Shown: piece by piece, positions 17,335-26,275 of the stretch
Position numbering within the stretch: the stretch's first letter is position 1
Layout of the letters: each line of letters begins with the position of its first letter
DNA from: Paraburkholderia terricola
GTDB taxonomy: Bacteria; Pseudomonadota; Gammaproteobacteria; Burkholderiales; Burkholderiaceae
Assembly: GCF_900142195.1 (NCBI RefSeq)
Contig: NZ_FRAB01000041.1
Span: 1-64,000, forward strand
Length of the DNA: 64,000 nucleotides
Direction of reading: 5' to 3'
Notes under the pieces: generated by a model
Database searches by the model: none
What the model was told of the DNA's origin: nothing
The model's input: only the letters and a program-made list of their open reading frames with translations
Translations under genes and position numbers: made by a program

Positions 17335-18162
17335 CTAATGGCTCGCACGCGGCGCGAGCAAGCCGCGCTTGACCCGCTGCAACGCGCGGTAGGGCGTCAC
17401 CAGATGCAGCAGATTCTTGGCGAGGCCGAGCCAGTCGTAGAAATTGGCGGCGTTGAAGTAACGCAGTTGCAGCCGCAGTGTCGAGTTCACCTGGCGGCGC
17501 CTTCGGGTCGCGCTGATGCCGCCTTCGTTCAACTCGTAGTAAAGGCCGAGTTCCGGCAGGTTCGCGCAGTCATAGCGCTCCATCAGACGCACGAACAGAT
17601 CGAGGTCCTCGGCGGCATGGTAGTCGGCGCGATAGTTGCCGACCGCGCGCACGGCGTCGATGCGCAGCATCATCGAAGGATGCGCGAGGCATGAGCGGAA
17701 GAAGCGCAAGCGCCGGATCGCGTTCGGTTCGGCGGGCGGCGTCAGCATGAAGAGCGGCTTGCCTTCGCGCGTGACGACTTGCGTCCACATGCCGAGGCCC
17801 GCCACGCGCGGATGCAGTTCCATGAACATGCGCTGCCTCGCGAGCCGTTGCGGCACGCTGCGGTCGCCCGCGTCGATGCGTGCCGCGTAGCGAAAGCCGC
17901 GCTGCGCGAGGGCGTCGATGCCGGTTTGCAACGCGCGCTCGATGCCGCCGTTGCGCGGCATGCGCAGCACCTCGATGTGCATGTTGGGGATAGCCGGCGC
18001 GACGATCGGCGGCGTGCTGCCGTCGTCGACGATCATCACGTGAATCGGCGCGCTCTCGCTGAACGAAGCCAGCGTGAGATCGACGTCGGCCTGGCCGTTG
18101 TAGGCGGGCATGAGCACCGCGACGTCGTCGAGCGAAACATGCGCGGCGGATGAATTCGTCAT
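17335..18162 (-). CDS. GT-A glycosyltransferase (GT2 family)
   Basis: A 275-residue GT2 enzyme: the nucleotide-binding start VLMPAYNGQADVDLTL, then MIVDDGSTPPI, the RNGGIERALQTGI helix, and a region with AARIDAGD in the place of the metal-binding DxD (here Asp-Ala-Gly-Asp). No membrane helix is seen. It overlaps the upstream flippase gene by 4 bp (ATGA, 18159-18162), so the two are coupled. It is likely one of the transferases building the repeat unit exported by that flippase; donor and acceptor are unknown. Confidence 0.88.
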   Translation of the reverse strand: MTNSSAAHVSLDDVAVLMPAYNGQADVDLTLASFSESAPIHVMIVDDGSTPPIVAPAIPNMHIEVLRMPRNGGIERALQTGIDALAQRGFRYAARIDAGDRSVPQRLARQRMFMELHPRVAGLGMWTQVVTREGKPLFMLTPPAEPNAIRRLRFFRSCLAHPSMMLRIDAVRAVGNYRADYHAAEDLDLFVRLMERYDCANLPELGLYYELNEGGISATRRRRQVNSTLRLQLRYFNAANFYDWLGLAKNLLHLVTPYRALQRVKRGLLAPRASH

Positions 18163-19421
18163 GGGCGCAATTTGAAACGAATGTAATAAAGATTAACCGA
18201 CACGGCGGCCAGATAACCGGCGGCAAGTCCCACGAGCGGGCCGTAAGCCCCGAGCCGTGGGATCGCCAGCAGATTCACCACGAACGCGACGGCCAACGCC
18301 AGCAGCCATTTCGTGAGCAACACGAATTTGGCCTGATATTTGAGCACGATAAGATTGCTGACCGCCTCGATGCCCGCCGGCACCGAAAGCCACACGGCCC
18401 AGCGAAAAATCTCGATCGCGCCTTCGAAGCCCGGCCCGAACACGCGGCGGATGATGAACCCGGCCAGCAGATCGAGCACGAGCGCGCCGCTCACCATCAA
18501 CACGGCGGTCAGCGCGCTCAGGCGCCACACGTTGCGGCGCAGATGCGCGGCGTCCTGCACGCGGTAGATGAAGGCGGGCGCGATGGTCTGCGCGAGCATC
18601 AGCGCGAGCATGATCCAGTTTTCGTTCAACTGCTGCGCGGCGGAATAGCGCCCGAGGTCGGCGAACGAAATCGCGCGTTCGAGCATCAGCCGGTCGAGTT
18701 TCAGGAACAGATACATGCAGATGAGGCCCAGCCAGAACACCGTGCCCGCGCTCGCGAAATGCTTGAGAAGCGAGCGCTCGACATGCCAGCCGAGCTTGCC
18801 GCCATGCCGGCGCGCGTAGTAGATCAGCAGCACGGCGCCGATGGCCGCGGATTCGAGCGCCCACAGCCAGCCGAAGTGCGCGGGCGCCGTCGCCGTGCGC
18901 ACCAGCAGGTAGACGAGCGCGGCTTTCAGCACCGCCGTGCTCATGCTGGTGAGCAACTGCGGCTTGCTGTAGGTCATGCTTTGCAGCCACGCATTGATGA
19001 CGCCGACGAAGGGCTCGCGAAACAGCATCGTCACCGCGAGACCGGCGAGCATCGCGCCGACGAGCGGCTCGAAGACGTGCAGCGCGATGGCGAGCCAGGT
19101 GAGCAGCAAGGCTGCGGCCGAGACGTAAAAGCGCAGCGCGAAAGCGCTGCCGAGTACGGTGCCGAGTTGAGCGGGCGGGCGGTTGACGATGGTGGGCACC
19201 AGGATTTCGGCGCCGCATACCCAGGTGATGGGCGAGAACACCAGCAGCAGCGTGTTCGCGTACTGCCATTTGCCGAAGGTGTCCGGTCCGAAGTAACGCG
19301 CCACCATGCCGCTGATCAGAATCGCCACGCCGATCTGCGTGAGCCGTTCGAGCCCGAGCCAGATGATATTGGTGAAGGCGCGCGTCACGTCGGGATTGGC
19401 GAAGCGCTTGAGCGTCAGCAT
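18159..19421 (-). CDS. Wzx-like polysaccharide flippase (oligosaccharide flippase family)
   Basis: About 420 residues with roughly twelve hydrophobic segments, of the MOP superfamily that turns lipid-linked oligosaccharide over to the periplasm. The start used here (MLTLKRFANPDV at 19421) comes just before the first helix; an upstream in-frame ATG at 19511 would add a 30-residue Arg-rich extension. It is the first gene of a minus-strand operon with two glycosyltransferases and galE. A Wzy polymerase is not present in the window, so the glycan system is incomplete here. Confidence 0.82.
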   Translation of the reverse strand: MLTLKRFANPDVTRAFTNIIWLGLERLTQIGVAILISGMVARYFGPDTFGKWQYANTLLLVFSPITWVCGAEILVPTIVNRPPAQLGTVLGSAFALRFYVSAAALLLTWLAIALHVFEPLVGAMLAGLAVTMLFREPFVGVINAWLQSMTYSKPQLLTSMSTAVLKAALVYLLVRTATAPAHFGWLWALESAAIGAVLLIYYARRHGGKLGWHVERSLLKHFASAGTVFWLGLICMYLFLKLDRLMLERAISFADLGRYSAAQQLNENWIMLALMLAQTIAPAFIYRVQDAAHLRRNVWRLSALTAVLMVSGALVLDLLAGFIIRRVFGPGFEGAIEIFRWAVWLSVPAGIEAVSNLIVLKYQAKFVLLTKWLLALAVAFVVNLLAIPRLGAYGPLVGLAAGYLAAVSVNLYYIRFKLRP

Positions 19422-19713
19422 CCGGTGAGCGCTCGCCGGTTCGCTTCTCCGCGGCGCCCGGATGGCGCGAGTCGCGCGCATGGTGCGGTGGCGATGCGCG
19501 TCGCTGCCCACCTGGCCGATCGTCGCGGCAACTTTACAAAGGGAGGGCGTCTAAGCATTAGAATGGCGCTACCAGGCTGGTCCGAAAAGCGCAATTATAA
19601 GTTGGAACCGGATCGCTTCCGGCAAGGGTGCATCGCCCGGTATGACAGCTAGTTTTACCGATCACTCGGCGATGTGCCGGTCAAAATTTTCCATTGCACG
19701 CAAGTGAGCCAAC

Positions 19714-21108
19714 ATGATCTCCAAATCCATTTTCAAGGCGTATGACATTCGCGGTGTGATCGGCAAGACGCTCGACGCCGACGCCGCGCGTTCGATCGGC
19801 CGCGCATTCGGCAGCGAAGTGCGCGCGCAAGGCGGCGACGCCGTGGTGGTCGCGCGTGACGGGCGCCTCTCGGGCCCCGAACTGATTCAGGCGCTGTCGG
19901 ACGGTCTGCGTGCGGCCGGCGTCGACGTGGTCAATGTCGGCATGGTGCCGACGCCGGTCGGCTACTTCGCGGCCAGCGTGCCGTTGCAGCTCGACGGCGG
20001 CGAACGCCGCGTCGATTCGTGCATCGTCGTGACAGGCAGCCATAATCCGCCCGACTACAACGGCTTCAAGATGGTGCTGCGCGGCGCGGCCATTTATGGC
20101 GAGCAGATCCTCGCGCTGCATCAGCGCATCGTCGACGAAAACTTTTCGGCGGGCAGCGGCACCTACACCGAGTACGACATCGAGGATGCTTACCTCGATC
20201 GCATCGCGAGCGACATCAAACTCACGCGGCCGATCAAGATCGTGGTCGACACGGGCAACGGCGTGGCCGGTGGTCTCGCTCCCAGGCTCTTCAAGAAGCT
20301 CGGCTGCGAACTGGTTGAACTGTTCACCGAGATCGACGGCAACTTCCCGAACCATCACCCCGACCCGGCTCACCCGGAAAACCTTCAGGACGTGATTCGC
20401 GCGCTGAAGGAAACCGACGCCGAAATCGGCTTCGCGTTCGACGGCGACGGCGACCGCCTGGGCGTGGTCACGAAAGACGGCCAGATCATCTATCCCGACC
20501 GTCAGCTCATGCTGTTCGCGGAAGAAGTGCTGTCGCGCAACAAGGGCGCGCAGATCATTTACGACGTGAAGTGCACGCGCAATCTCGCCAAGTGGGTGAA
20601 GGACAAGGGCGGCGAACCGCTGATGTGGAAAACCGGCCATTCGCTCGTCAAGGCGAAGCTGCGTGAAACCGGCGCGCCGCTGGCCGGCGAGATGAGCGGC
20701 CACGTGTTTTTCAAGGACCGCTGGTACGGTTTCGACGACGGCCTGTACACGGGCGCGCGTCTGCTGGAAATCCTCACGCGCGTGGCCGATCCGAGCCAGT
20801 TGCTGAACTCGCTGCCGAACTCGAACTCCACGCCAGAACTGCAACTGAAGCTGGAGGAAGGCGAGAACTTCGAACTGATCGCGCGCCTGCAGCAGAACGC
20901 GCAGTTCACCGGCGCGGACGACGTCGTGAAGATCGACGGCTTGCGCGTCGAGTATCCCGACGGCTTCGGCCTTGCGCGTTCGTCGAACACCACGCCGGTG
21001 GTGGTGATGCGCTTCGAAGCCGATAACGATGCGGCGCTCAAACGCATCCAGGAAGACTTCCGTCGCGTGATCCTCGCGGAGAAGGCCGACGCGAAGCTGC
21101 CGTTCTGA
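19714..21108 (+). CDS. phosphomannomutase/phosphoglucomutase
   Basis: A 464-residue alpha-D-phosphohexomutase. The phospho-Ser is Ser109 in VTGSHNPPDYNG, the Mg-binding loop is FDGDGDRLG, the sugar-specificity loop region is LAGEMSGHVFF, and the C-terminal phosphate-binding loop RSSNTTPVVVMR is complete. Length and layout match AlgC/ManB-type enzymes that make mannose-1-P or glucose-1-P for LPS and exopolysaccharide. It is divergent from the flippase operon, with about 290 bp between them, and ends before the terminator at 21223. Confidence 0.93.
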   Translation: MISKSIFKAYDIRGVIGKTLDADAARSIGRAFGSEVRAQGGDAVVVARDGRLSGPELIQALSDGLRAAGVDVVNVGMVPTPVGYFAASVPLQLDGGERRVDSCIVVTGSHNPPDYNGFKMVLRGAAIYGEQILALHQRIVDENFSAGSGTYTEYDIEDAYLDRIASDIKLTRPIKIVVDTGNGVAGGLAPRLFKKLGCELVELFTEIDGNFPNHHPDPAHPENLQDVIRALKETDAEIGFAFDGDGDRLGVVTKDGQIIYPDRQLMLFAEEVLSRNKGAQIIYDVKCTRNLAKWVKDKGGEPLMWKTGHSLVKAKLRETGAPLAGEMSGHVFFKDRWYGFDDGLYTGARLLEILTRVADPSQLLNSLPNSNSTPELQLKLEEGENFELIARLQQNAQFTGADDVVKIDGLRVEYPDGFGLARSSNTTPVVVMRFEADNDAALKRIQEDFRRVILAEKADAKLPF

Positions 21109-21124
21109 ACGCTGTGGCGGTTTC

Positions 21125-21175
21125 AAGGTAGCAAGCACGCAGCAAGCAGGCAGCAAAGAAGCAGCAAAGAAGCAC
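21125..21175. repeat. short degenerate GCAGCAAAGAA repeats
   Basis: Directly after the phosphohexomutase gene the sequence contains AGCAAGCA and CAGCAAAGAAG motifs repeated several times in about 50 bp. They are simple and imperfect. I see no gene or structure in them beyond slippage-prone repeats. Confidence 0.45.
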
Positions 21176-21222
21176 AACCACGGCGGCGGCGCGGTTCGAA
21201 TTGAACGCGCGGGCCGCCAGCC

Positions 21223-21260
21223 AACGCGGCGCGGGTTTCACTTACCGCGCCGCGTTTTTT
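21223..21260 (+). terminator. Rho-independent terminator after the phosphohexomutase gene
   Basis: A perfect 12-bp stem, AACGCGGCGCGG (21223-21234) with CCGCGCCGCGTT (21245-21256), a 10-nt loop, then a T run to 21260. It lies about 115 bp after the stop codon. Confidence 0.9.
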
Positions 21261-21299
21261 CATGCCACTTACCTGTGACGCGCTAAAATTGCCGACCTC

Positions 21300-21334
21300 G
21301 TGAGAAAACGCCGGGCCGCCCCACGTTTTCTCAC
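21300..21334 (+). repeat. 11-bp perfect inverted repeat in the waaC leader
   Basis: GTGAGAAAACG (21300-21310) and CGTTTTCTCAC (21324-21334) are exact inverted copies around a 13-nt GC-rich loop, about 85 bp before the waaC start. It could be an operator or an RNA hairpin in the leader. There is no T run after it, so it does not look like a terminator. Confidence 0.6.
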
Positions 21335-21417
21335 CCCCTCGGGAGGCCTGGCGCGAAGCGGCAGGTTCGGGGGCTCTCTCAACGCATCTTCGGGCCGGAT
21401 AACCGGTTTTCCCACTC

Positions 21418-22419
21418 TTGAGCGCGCAAAAGATTCTGATCGTGAGGGTGTCGTCATTGGGCGACGTCGTTCACAACATGCCGGTGATCGCCGACATCCG
21501 GCGCCGCCATCCCGAAGCCCAGATCGACTGGCTCGTCGAAGAAAGCTTCGTCGGCCTGGTCGAACTCGTCAGCGGCGTGCGGCGGGCGATTCCCGTGTCG
21601 CTGCGGCGCTGGCGCAAGCGCATCCTCTCGGCCGACAACTGGCGCGAGATCGGCGCGTTTCGCCGTGCGCTCGCCGCCGAGCACTACGATCTCGTGATCG
21701 ACTGCCAGGGGCTCATCAAGACCGCGTGGGTCGCGAGCATGGCGCGCGGACCGTTGGTCGGCCTCGGCAATCGCACGGACGGCGCCGGCTTCGAATGGCC
21801 GGTGCGTTTCTTCTACGGCAAGCGCGTGCCGATCGAGCCGCGCACGCATGTGGTCGAACGCACGCGCCAACTGGTGGCCGCGGCGCTGAACGACCCGCCG
21901 CCGCAAGCCACCGACGAGATCGACTTCGGCATCGACACGGGCCGCGCCGCGCTGGCGTTGTCGGAGGCGAAGGTGAATCTGCCGGTGCCTTATGTGGTGT
22001 TCGTGCACGCCACCTCGCGCGCCGACAAGCAATGGCCCGATGCCGCGTGGATCGAGTTGGGGCAGTCGTTGGTGCGGCGCGGGGCGTCGATCGTGCTGCC
22101 CTGGGGCAGCGAGTCAGAGCGCGCGACGAGCGAGCGGCTCGCGAAGGAATTCGGCGCGGCGGCCATCGTGCCGCCGAAGCTGTCGTTGCCCGCGGTGGTC
22201 GGCCTGATCGAAGGCGCCGCGGCGACGGTCGGGGTTGATACAGGTCTGGTTCACATCGCGGCGGCGCTGAAGCGGCCGACAGTCGAGTTGTACAATTTCG
22301 CGACCGCGTGGCGCACCGGCGGCTACTGGTCGCCGAACGTCGTCAATCTCGGCACCGCCGGCAAGCCGCCCACGCTGCAAGAGGTCAAATCCGCGCTGGC
22401 CGGCTTCGGCCTGTTGTAA
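21418..22419 (+). CDS. waaC: lipopolysaccharide heptosyltransferase I
   Basis: A 333-residue GT9 enzyme: N-terminal KILIVRVSSLGDVVHNMPV, the acceptor region CQGLIKTAWVAS, and the donor site GVDTGLVHIAAALKRPTVELY. It adds the first L-glycero-D-manno-heptose to Kdo of lipid A on the inner face of the membrane. No ATG fits the conserved start; the TTG at 21418 gives SAQKILIVR directly, so TTG is used. It is followed at 49 bp by kdoO and then waaA, an inner-core operon. Confidence 0.93.
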   Translation: MSAQKILIVRVSSLGDVVHNMPVIADIRRRHPEAQIDWLVEESFVGLVELVSGVRRAIPVSLRRWRKRILSADNWREIGAFRRALAAEHYDLVIDCQGLIKTAWVASMARGPLVGLGNRTDGAGFEWPVRFFYGKRVPIEPRTHVVERTRQLVAAALNDPPPQATDEIDFGIDTGRAALALSEAKVNLPVPYVVFVHATSRADKQWPDAAWIELGQSLVRRGASIVLPWGSESERATSERLAKEFGAAAIVPPKLSLPAVVGLIEGAAATVGVDTGLVHIAAALKRPTVELYNFATAWRTGGYWSPNVVNLGTAGKPPTLQEVKSALAGFGLL

Positions 22420-22467
22420 AGAACCGGCGCGCCTCGCCTTACGCTCCATCCGTTTTCAAGGGCGACC

Positions 22468-23352
22468 ATGAACGAAACCCAGATCATCGAAGTAGCGAAC
22501 GCCGACTGGCACGCACGCAATCTGTCCGTGCCGCGCGAGACGCTGCTTGCCGGCGTCGAACGCGGCAAGGTGCTGTATTTCCCGAACCTGCGCTTTGCGA
22601 TCGAAGGCGGCGAACAGGCGCTGCTCGACCCCGCGCTCGCCGATCCGAACCGCAAGAACATCAGCCTCGAACCGAACGGCGGCGCGCTGCACGGCGTGGC
22701 CGGCGACGCGGTCACGCAATCGGCGGTGCGCGCGCTGATCGCGCGTTATCAGGCCAATGCGCGCACGCTGGTCGATGGGCTCTTTCCCGAATACAACGGC
22801 AAGCTGCGCGTCGCGCCGACGAGCTTGCGGCTGCATCACGTCGAAACGCGCCAAACGTCATGGCGCAAGGACGATAGCCGCCTGCACGTGGATGCGTTCC
22901 CGTCGCGGCCCAACTACGGCGAGCGCATCTTGCGCGTCTTCACCAACATCAATCCGCATGGCGCGCCGCGCGTGTGGCGCGTGGGCGAACCGTTCGAGGA
23001 CATGGCGAAGCGCTTTCTGCCGCGCATCAAGCCGCAAATGCCGGGCTCGGCATGGCTGCTGAATCTGCTGCACGTGACGAAATCGCCGCGCAGCGAATAC
23101 GACCATCTGATGCTGAATCTGCACGACGGCATGAAGGCCGACCTCGACTATCAGAAGTCGAGCCCGCAGGAGACCATGCCGTTCCCGCCGGGCAGCGTGT
23201 GGATCTGTTTCTCGGACCAAACCTCGCACGCGGTGATGTCCGGCCAGTTCATGATGGAGCAGACTTTCTTCCTGCCGGTCAAGGCGATGGCGCAGCCCGA
23301 ATGCGCGCCGCTCGGCATTCTCGAACGCCTGAAGGGCAGGGCGCTGGTTTGA
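22468..23352 (+). CDS. kdoO: Kdo 3-hydroxylase (Fe/2-oxoglutarate dioxygenase)
   Basis: A 294-residue protein of the Kdo-hydroxylase family known from Burkholderia and Yersinia, which converts the outer Kdo of lipid A to Ko (D-glycero-D-talo-octulosonate). The iron-binding facial triad is readable: His140 and Asp142 in RLHVDAFPSRP and His254 in SDQTSHAVMSGQF. It has no signal peptide, as expected for action on cytoplasmic-face Kdo2-lipid A. Its position between waaC and waaA supports the assignment. Ko is typical of Burkholderia LPS. Confidence 0.9.
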   Translation: MNETQIIEVANADWHARNLSVPRETLLAGVERGKVLYFPNLRFAIEGGEQALLDPALADPNRKNISLEPNGGALHGVAGDAVTQSAVRALIARYQANARTLVDGLFPEYNGKLRVAPTSLRLHHVETRQTSWRKDDSRLHVDAFPSRPNYGERILRVFTNINPHGAPRVWRVGEPFEDMAKRFLPRIKPQMPGSAWLLNLLHVTKSPRSEYDHLMLNLHDGMKADLDYQKSSPQETMPFPPGSVWICFSDQTSHAVMSGQFMMEQTFFLPVKAMAQPECAPLGILERLKGRALV

Positions 23353-23419
23353 GCGCCGCTGTCCGTTGGCCGGTTTTGCGCGGCGTGTTCAGGCGCGCGC
23401 TCAGGAACGCGGAGCCCCG

Positions 23420-24730
23420 ATGCTGAGGGCGGTTTATAACGCGCTCTGGTGGATCGTCGCGCCGCTGGCGGTGCTGCGTCTTTTGATCCGTTCGCGCAAG
23501 GAGCGCGGCTATCGCGAGCATATCGGCGAGCGCTTCGGTTATGCGCGCGGGCGGCTGCCCGAAGATAGCGCGCCGTTGATCTGGGTGCATGCGGTATCGG
23601 TGGGCGAGACGCGCGCCGCGCAACCGCTGATCGACGCGCTGATCAAGGCGCGCCCCGATGCGCGCATCCTGTTGACCCATATGACGCCGAGCGGTCGCGC
23701 GACCGGCGAGCAGATTTTCGGCGACCGCGTGTTGCGCAGCTATTTGCCCTACGACATGCCGCATGCGGTGCGGCGTTTCTTGCGGACATGGCGGCCGTCG
23801 TTGGGGCTCGTGATGGAAACCGAAGTGTGGCCGACGCTGATCGACGAATGCCGTCGCGCGGACGTGCCGCTGGTGCTGACCAATGCGCGGATGTCGGCGC
23901 GCTCGTTCGGGCGCGCGGCGAAATTCGGCCAGGCGGCCAAGGGCGTGTTCGGCGGCTTTGCGCGCGTGCTGGCGCAGAGTCCATCGGATGCGGAGCGGCT
24001 CACCGCGCTCGGCGCGCGCAACGTCGCGGTGCTCGGCAATCTGAAGTTCGACATGAGCACGCCGCCCGAGCTGGCGGCGCGCGGCCATGCGTGGCGTGCG
24101 GCGATCGGCGCGCGGCCGGTGTGGGTCGCGGCGAGTACGCGTGAAGGCGAGGAGCAACTGGTGCTGCAGGCGTTCGCGGCGCTCGGCGTCGACGATGCGT
24201 TGTTGATCCTGGTGCCGCGTCATCCGCAGCGGTTCAACGAAGTGGCGGCGCTGGTCGAGAAAGCGGGGCTGCGGTTGGAGCGGCGCTCGGGCTGGGCGCC
24301 GGCGGCGCAGGTGGCGTCGGGCGCGGGCGTGTTGGGCGACGTGCCTGCGTTGCCCGCCGAAGTGAACGTGCTGCTCGGCGATTCGATGGGTGAACTTGGC
24401 GCTTACTATGCCGCTGCCGATCTGGCGTTTATCGGCGGCAGCTTGTTGCCGCTCGGCGGACAGAACCTGATCGAGGCGTGCGCGGTGGGCGTGCCGGTGC
24501 TGATCGGGCCGCACGTGTTCAACTTCACGCAGGCCACCGCGGATGCGGTCGCGGCGGGCGCCGCGGTGCAGGTGCAAGACCCGGCCGATCTGGCGCGGGC
24601 ATTGCGCGAGCTGTTCAACGACAGGGCACGGCGGCTGGCGATGGGCGGCGCGGCTTCGGCGTTCGCCGCTCGGCATCGTGGAGCGACCGCGCGGACGGTG
24701 GATGTGTTGATGGCGGTGTTGCCGGAGTGA
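23420..24730 (+). CDS. waaA: 3-deoxy-D-manno-octulosonic acid transferase
   Basis: A 436-residue GT30 enzyme with an N-terminal membrane anchor (about residues 8-24). The acceptor motif IWVHAVSVGETRAAQPLI is at about 55-72. VMETEVWPTLI and the donor-site region FIGGSLLPLGGQNLIEA are typical. It adds Kdo from CMP-Kdo to lipid A precursor. The start at 23420 was preferred over the ATG at 23366 because the hydrophobic anchor begins there and the extra residues are Arg-rich. It closes the waaC-kdoO-waaA group; only a short weak hairpin (GGCATC/GATGCC) follows. Confidence 0.93.
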   Translation: MLRAVYNALWWIVAPLAVLRLLIRSRKERGYREHIGERFGYARGRLPEDSAPLIWVHAVSVGETRAAQPLIDALIKARPDARILLTHMTPSGRATGEQIFGDRVLRSYLPYDMPHAVRRFLRTWRPSLGLVMETEVWPTLIDECRRADVPLVLTNARMSARSFGRAAKFGQAAKGVFGGFARVLAQSPSDAERLTALGARNVAVLGNLKFDMSTPPELAARGHAWRAAIGARPVWVAASTREGEEQLVLQAFAALGVDDALLILVPRHPQRFNEVAALVEKAGLRLERRSGWAPAAQVASGAGVLGDVPALPAEVNVLLGDSMGELGAYYAAADLAFIGGSLLPLGGQNLIEACAVGVPVLIGPHVFNFTQATADAVAAGAAVQVQDPADLARALRELFNDRARRLAMGGAASAFAARHRGATARTVDVLMAVLPE

Positions 24731-24856
24731 GGGGCATCGCTGGCGAGATGCCGTGCGTGGCTCAGGTTTCGAGCGTCGATAAATAATATATTCTGCGAAC
24801 ATCGGGGCACGCGCTGCGTGGCCCTAAGACTTGAACTGTTTCTTCTTCCGCCTGCG

Positions 24857-25606
24857 ATGACGCTCTTCACCGACCTCGGCTTTCAATGGGATCGCGCCGC
24901 GATTCCACAAGACATTCCCGCCCATTCGATCAAACGGGTGTGCTTCCGTTTTCATCGAATGCTGCCGGAATTCGTGTGGGACGCGAGTGTGCTCGAAGGC
25001 AATCCCTTCACGTTTCCCGAGGTAAAAACGCTGCTCGACGGCGTCACGGTCGGTGGCCGGAAAATCTCCGATCACGAACAGATCCTGAACCTCGCGGAGA
25101 GTTCGAAGCATCTGCTGGCCATTGTGCAGACGGGGCGGTTCGCGCTCGACAAGCCGACGTTTTGCGACCTGCGTCGTCTCGTTGCACGTAACGAGGCGCT
25201 TGAGTGGGGCGTATTCCGAGGAGAAGGGGAGGAAACGCGCTATACACCTGACGTTGCGTTGGGTGAGGCGGGGCGGCACACGCCGTTGCCCACCTTGCCG
25301 GGCGCCCCCGAACTGAATCGCGTTTTTGCCGCGGGCGCGCGTGCGCTGACCGATCAGGTGCCCAACGCGTTCGAACGCGGCTGCGCTTTCTTCCTGTTCG
25401 GCGCGTTGCAGCAGTTTTTCTTCGACGGCAACAAGCGCACCTCACGTTTCATGATGAACGGCGTGCTGATGTCGAACGGCATCGACGCGATCAGTGTGCC
25501 GGCGCAGCGCGCCGGTGACTTCAACGAAAAGATGGTGCGCTTTTATCTGTCGAAAGACGCGACGGAGATGATGGCGTTCTTGCTCGAGTGTCATCCGGGC
25601 GAGTAA
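24857..25606 (+). CDS. Fic-family protein with degenerate active-site motif
   Basis: A 249-residue protein with the Fic fold layout. An N-terminal helix carries WDASVLEGNPFTFPEV, close to the inhibitory-helix motif of class II Fic proteins (Ser/Thr-x3-Glu-Gly/Asn, here Ala in the first place), and the core loop is LQQFFFDGNKRTSRF. In active Fic AMP-transferases this loop reads H-P-F-x-x-G-N-G/K-R; here the catalytic His position is Gln186 (codon CAG at 25412-25414, one base from CAC/CAT), while the phosphate-binding GNKR and the final Arg are kept. It may bind a nucleotide without transferring it, or be decaying. It stands alone between waaA and the convergent ureG. Confidence 0.85.
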   Translation: MTLFTDLGFQWDRAAIPQDIPAHSIKRVCFRFHRMLPEFVWDASVLEGNPFTFPEVKTLLDGVTVGGRKISDHEQILNLAESSKHLLAIVQTGRFALDKPTFCDLRRLVARNEALEWGVFRGEGEETRYTPDVALGEAGRHTPLPTLPGAPELNRVFAAGARALTDQVPNAFERGCAFFLFGALQQFFFDGNKRTSRFMMNGVLMSNGIDAISVPAQRAGDFNEKMVRFYLSKDATEMMAFLLECHPGE

Positions 25607-25610
25607 CGCC

Positions 25611-26264
25611 TCAAACCTTCAACAACCCCTTCGCCTCGATAAACCTCACCACCTCCGCGAGCCCGTCGAGCGCCTTCAGATTGCACATCACGAAGGGCCG
25701 TTCGCCGCGCATCTTCTTCGCGTCCGATGCCATCACGTCGAGGTTCGCGCCGACCATCGGTGCGAGGTCCGTCTTGTTGATCACCAGCAGATCCGATTTC
25801 GTGATGCCGGGGCCGCCCTTGCGCGGAATTTTCTCGCCGCCCGCCACGTCGATCACATAGATCGTCAGATCCGACAGTTCCGGGCTGAAGGTCGCCGCGA
25901 GATTGTCGCCGCCCGATTCGATGAACACGATGTCGGCATCGGGAAAACGCGTCAGCATGCGATCGACGGCTTCGAGGTTGATCGACGCGTCCTCGCGAAT
26001 CGCCGTATGCGGGCAGCCGCCCGTTTCGACGCCCATGATCCGCTCGGCGGGCAAGGCGCCCGCCACCGTCAGCAGACGCTGGTCCTCTTTCGTATAGATG
26101 TCGTTGGTGATCGCGACGAGGTCGTACTGTTCGCGCATCGCCTTGCAGAGCATTTCGAGCAGCGTGGTCTTGCCCGAGCCGACCGGGCCGCCGACGCCCA
26201 CGCGCAGCGGCGGCAGTTTCTTCGTGCGGGCGGACGAGTGGGCAGGATGATGAGGTGCGTTCAT
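25611..26264 (-). CDS. ureG: urease accessory GTPase UreG
   Basis: A 217-residue SIMIBI-class GTPase: P-loop GVGGPVGSGKTTL, the nickel-site motif GCPHTAIREDASIN (invariant Cys-Pro-His), and the base-recognition NKTDLA. It drives nickel transfer into urease together with UreE, UreF and UreD. It is the last gene of the minus-strand urea locus and is convergent with the Fic gene, only 4 bp apart. Confidence 0.96.
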   Translation of the reverse strand: MNAPHHPAHSSARTKKLPPLRVGVGGPVGSGKTTLLEMLCKAMREQYDLVAITNDIYTKEDQRLLTVAGALPAERIMGVETGGCPHTAIREDASINLEAVDRMLTRFPDADIVFIESGGDNLAATFSPELSDLTIYVIDVAGGEKIPRKGGPGITKSDLLVINKTDLAPMVGANLDVMASDAKKMRGERPFVMCNLKALDGLAEVVRFIEAKGLLKV

Positions 26265-26275
26265 GATGGATCGTC

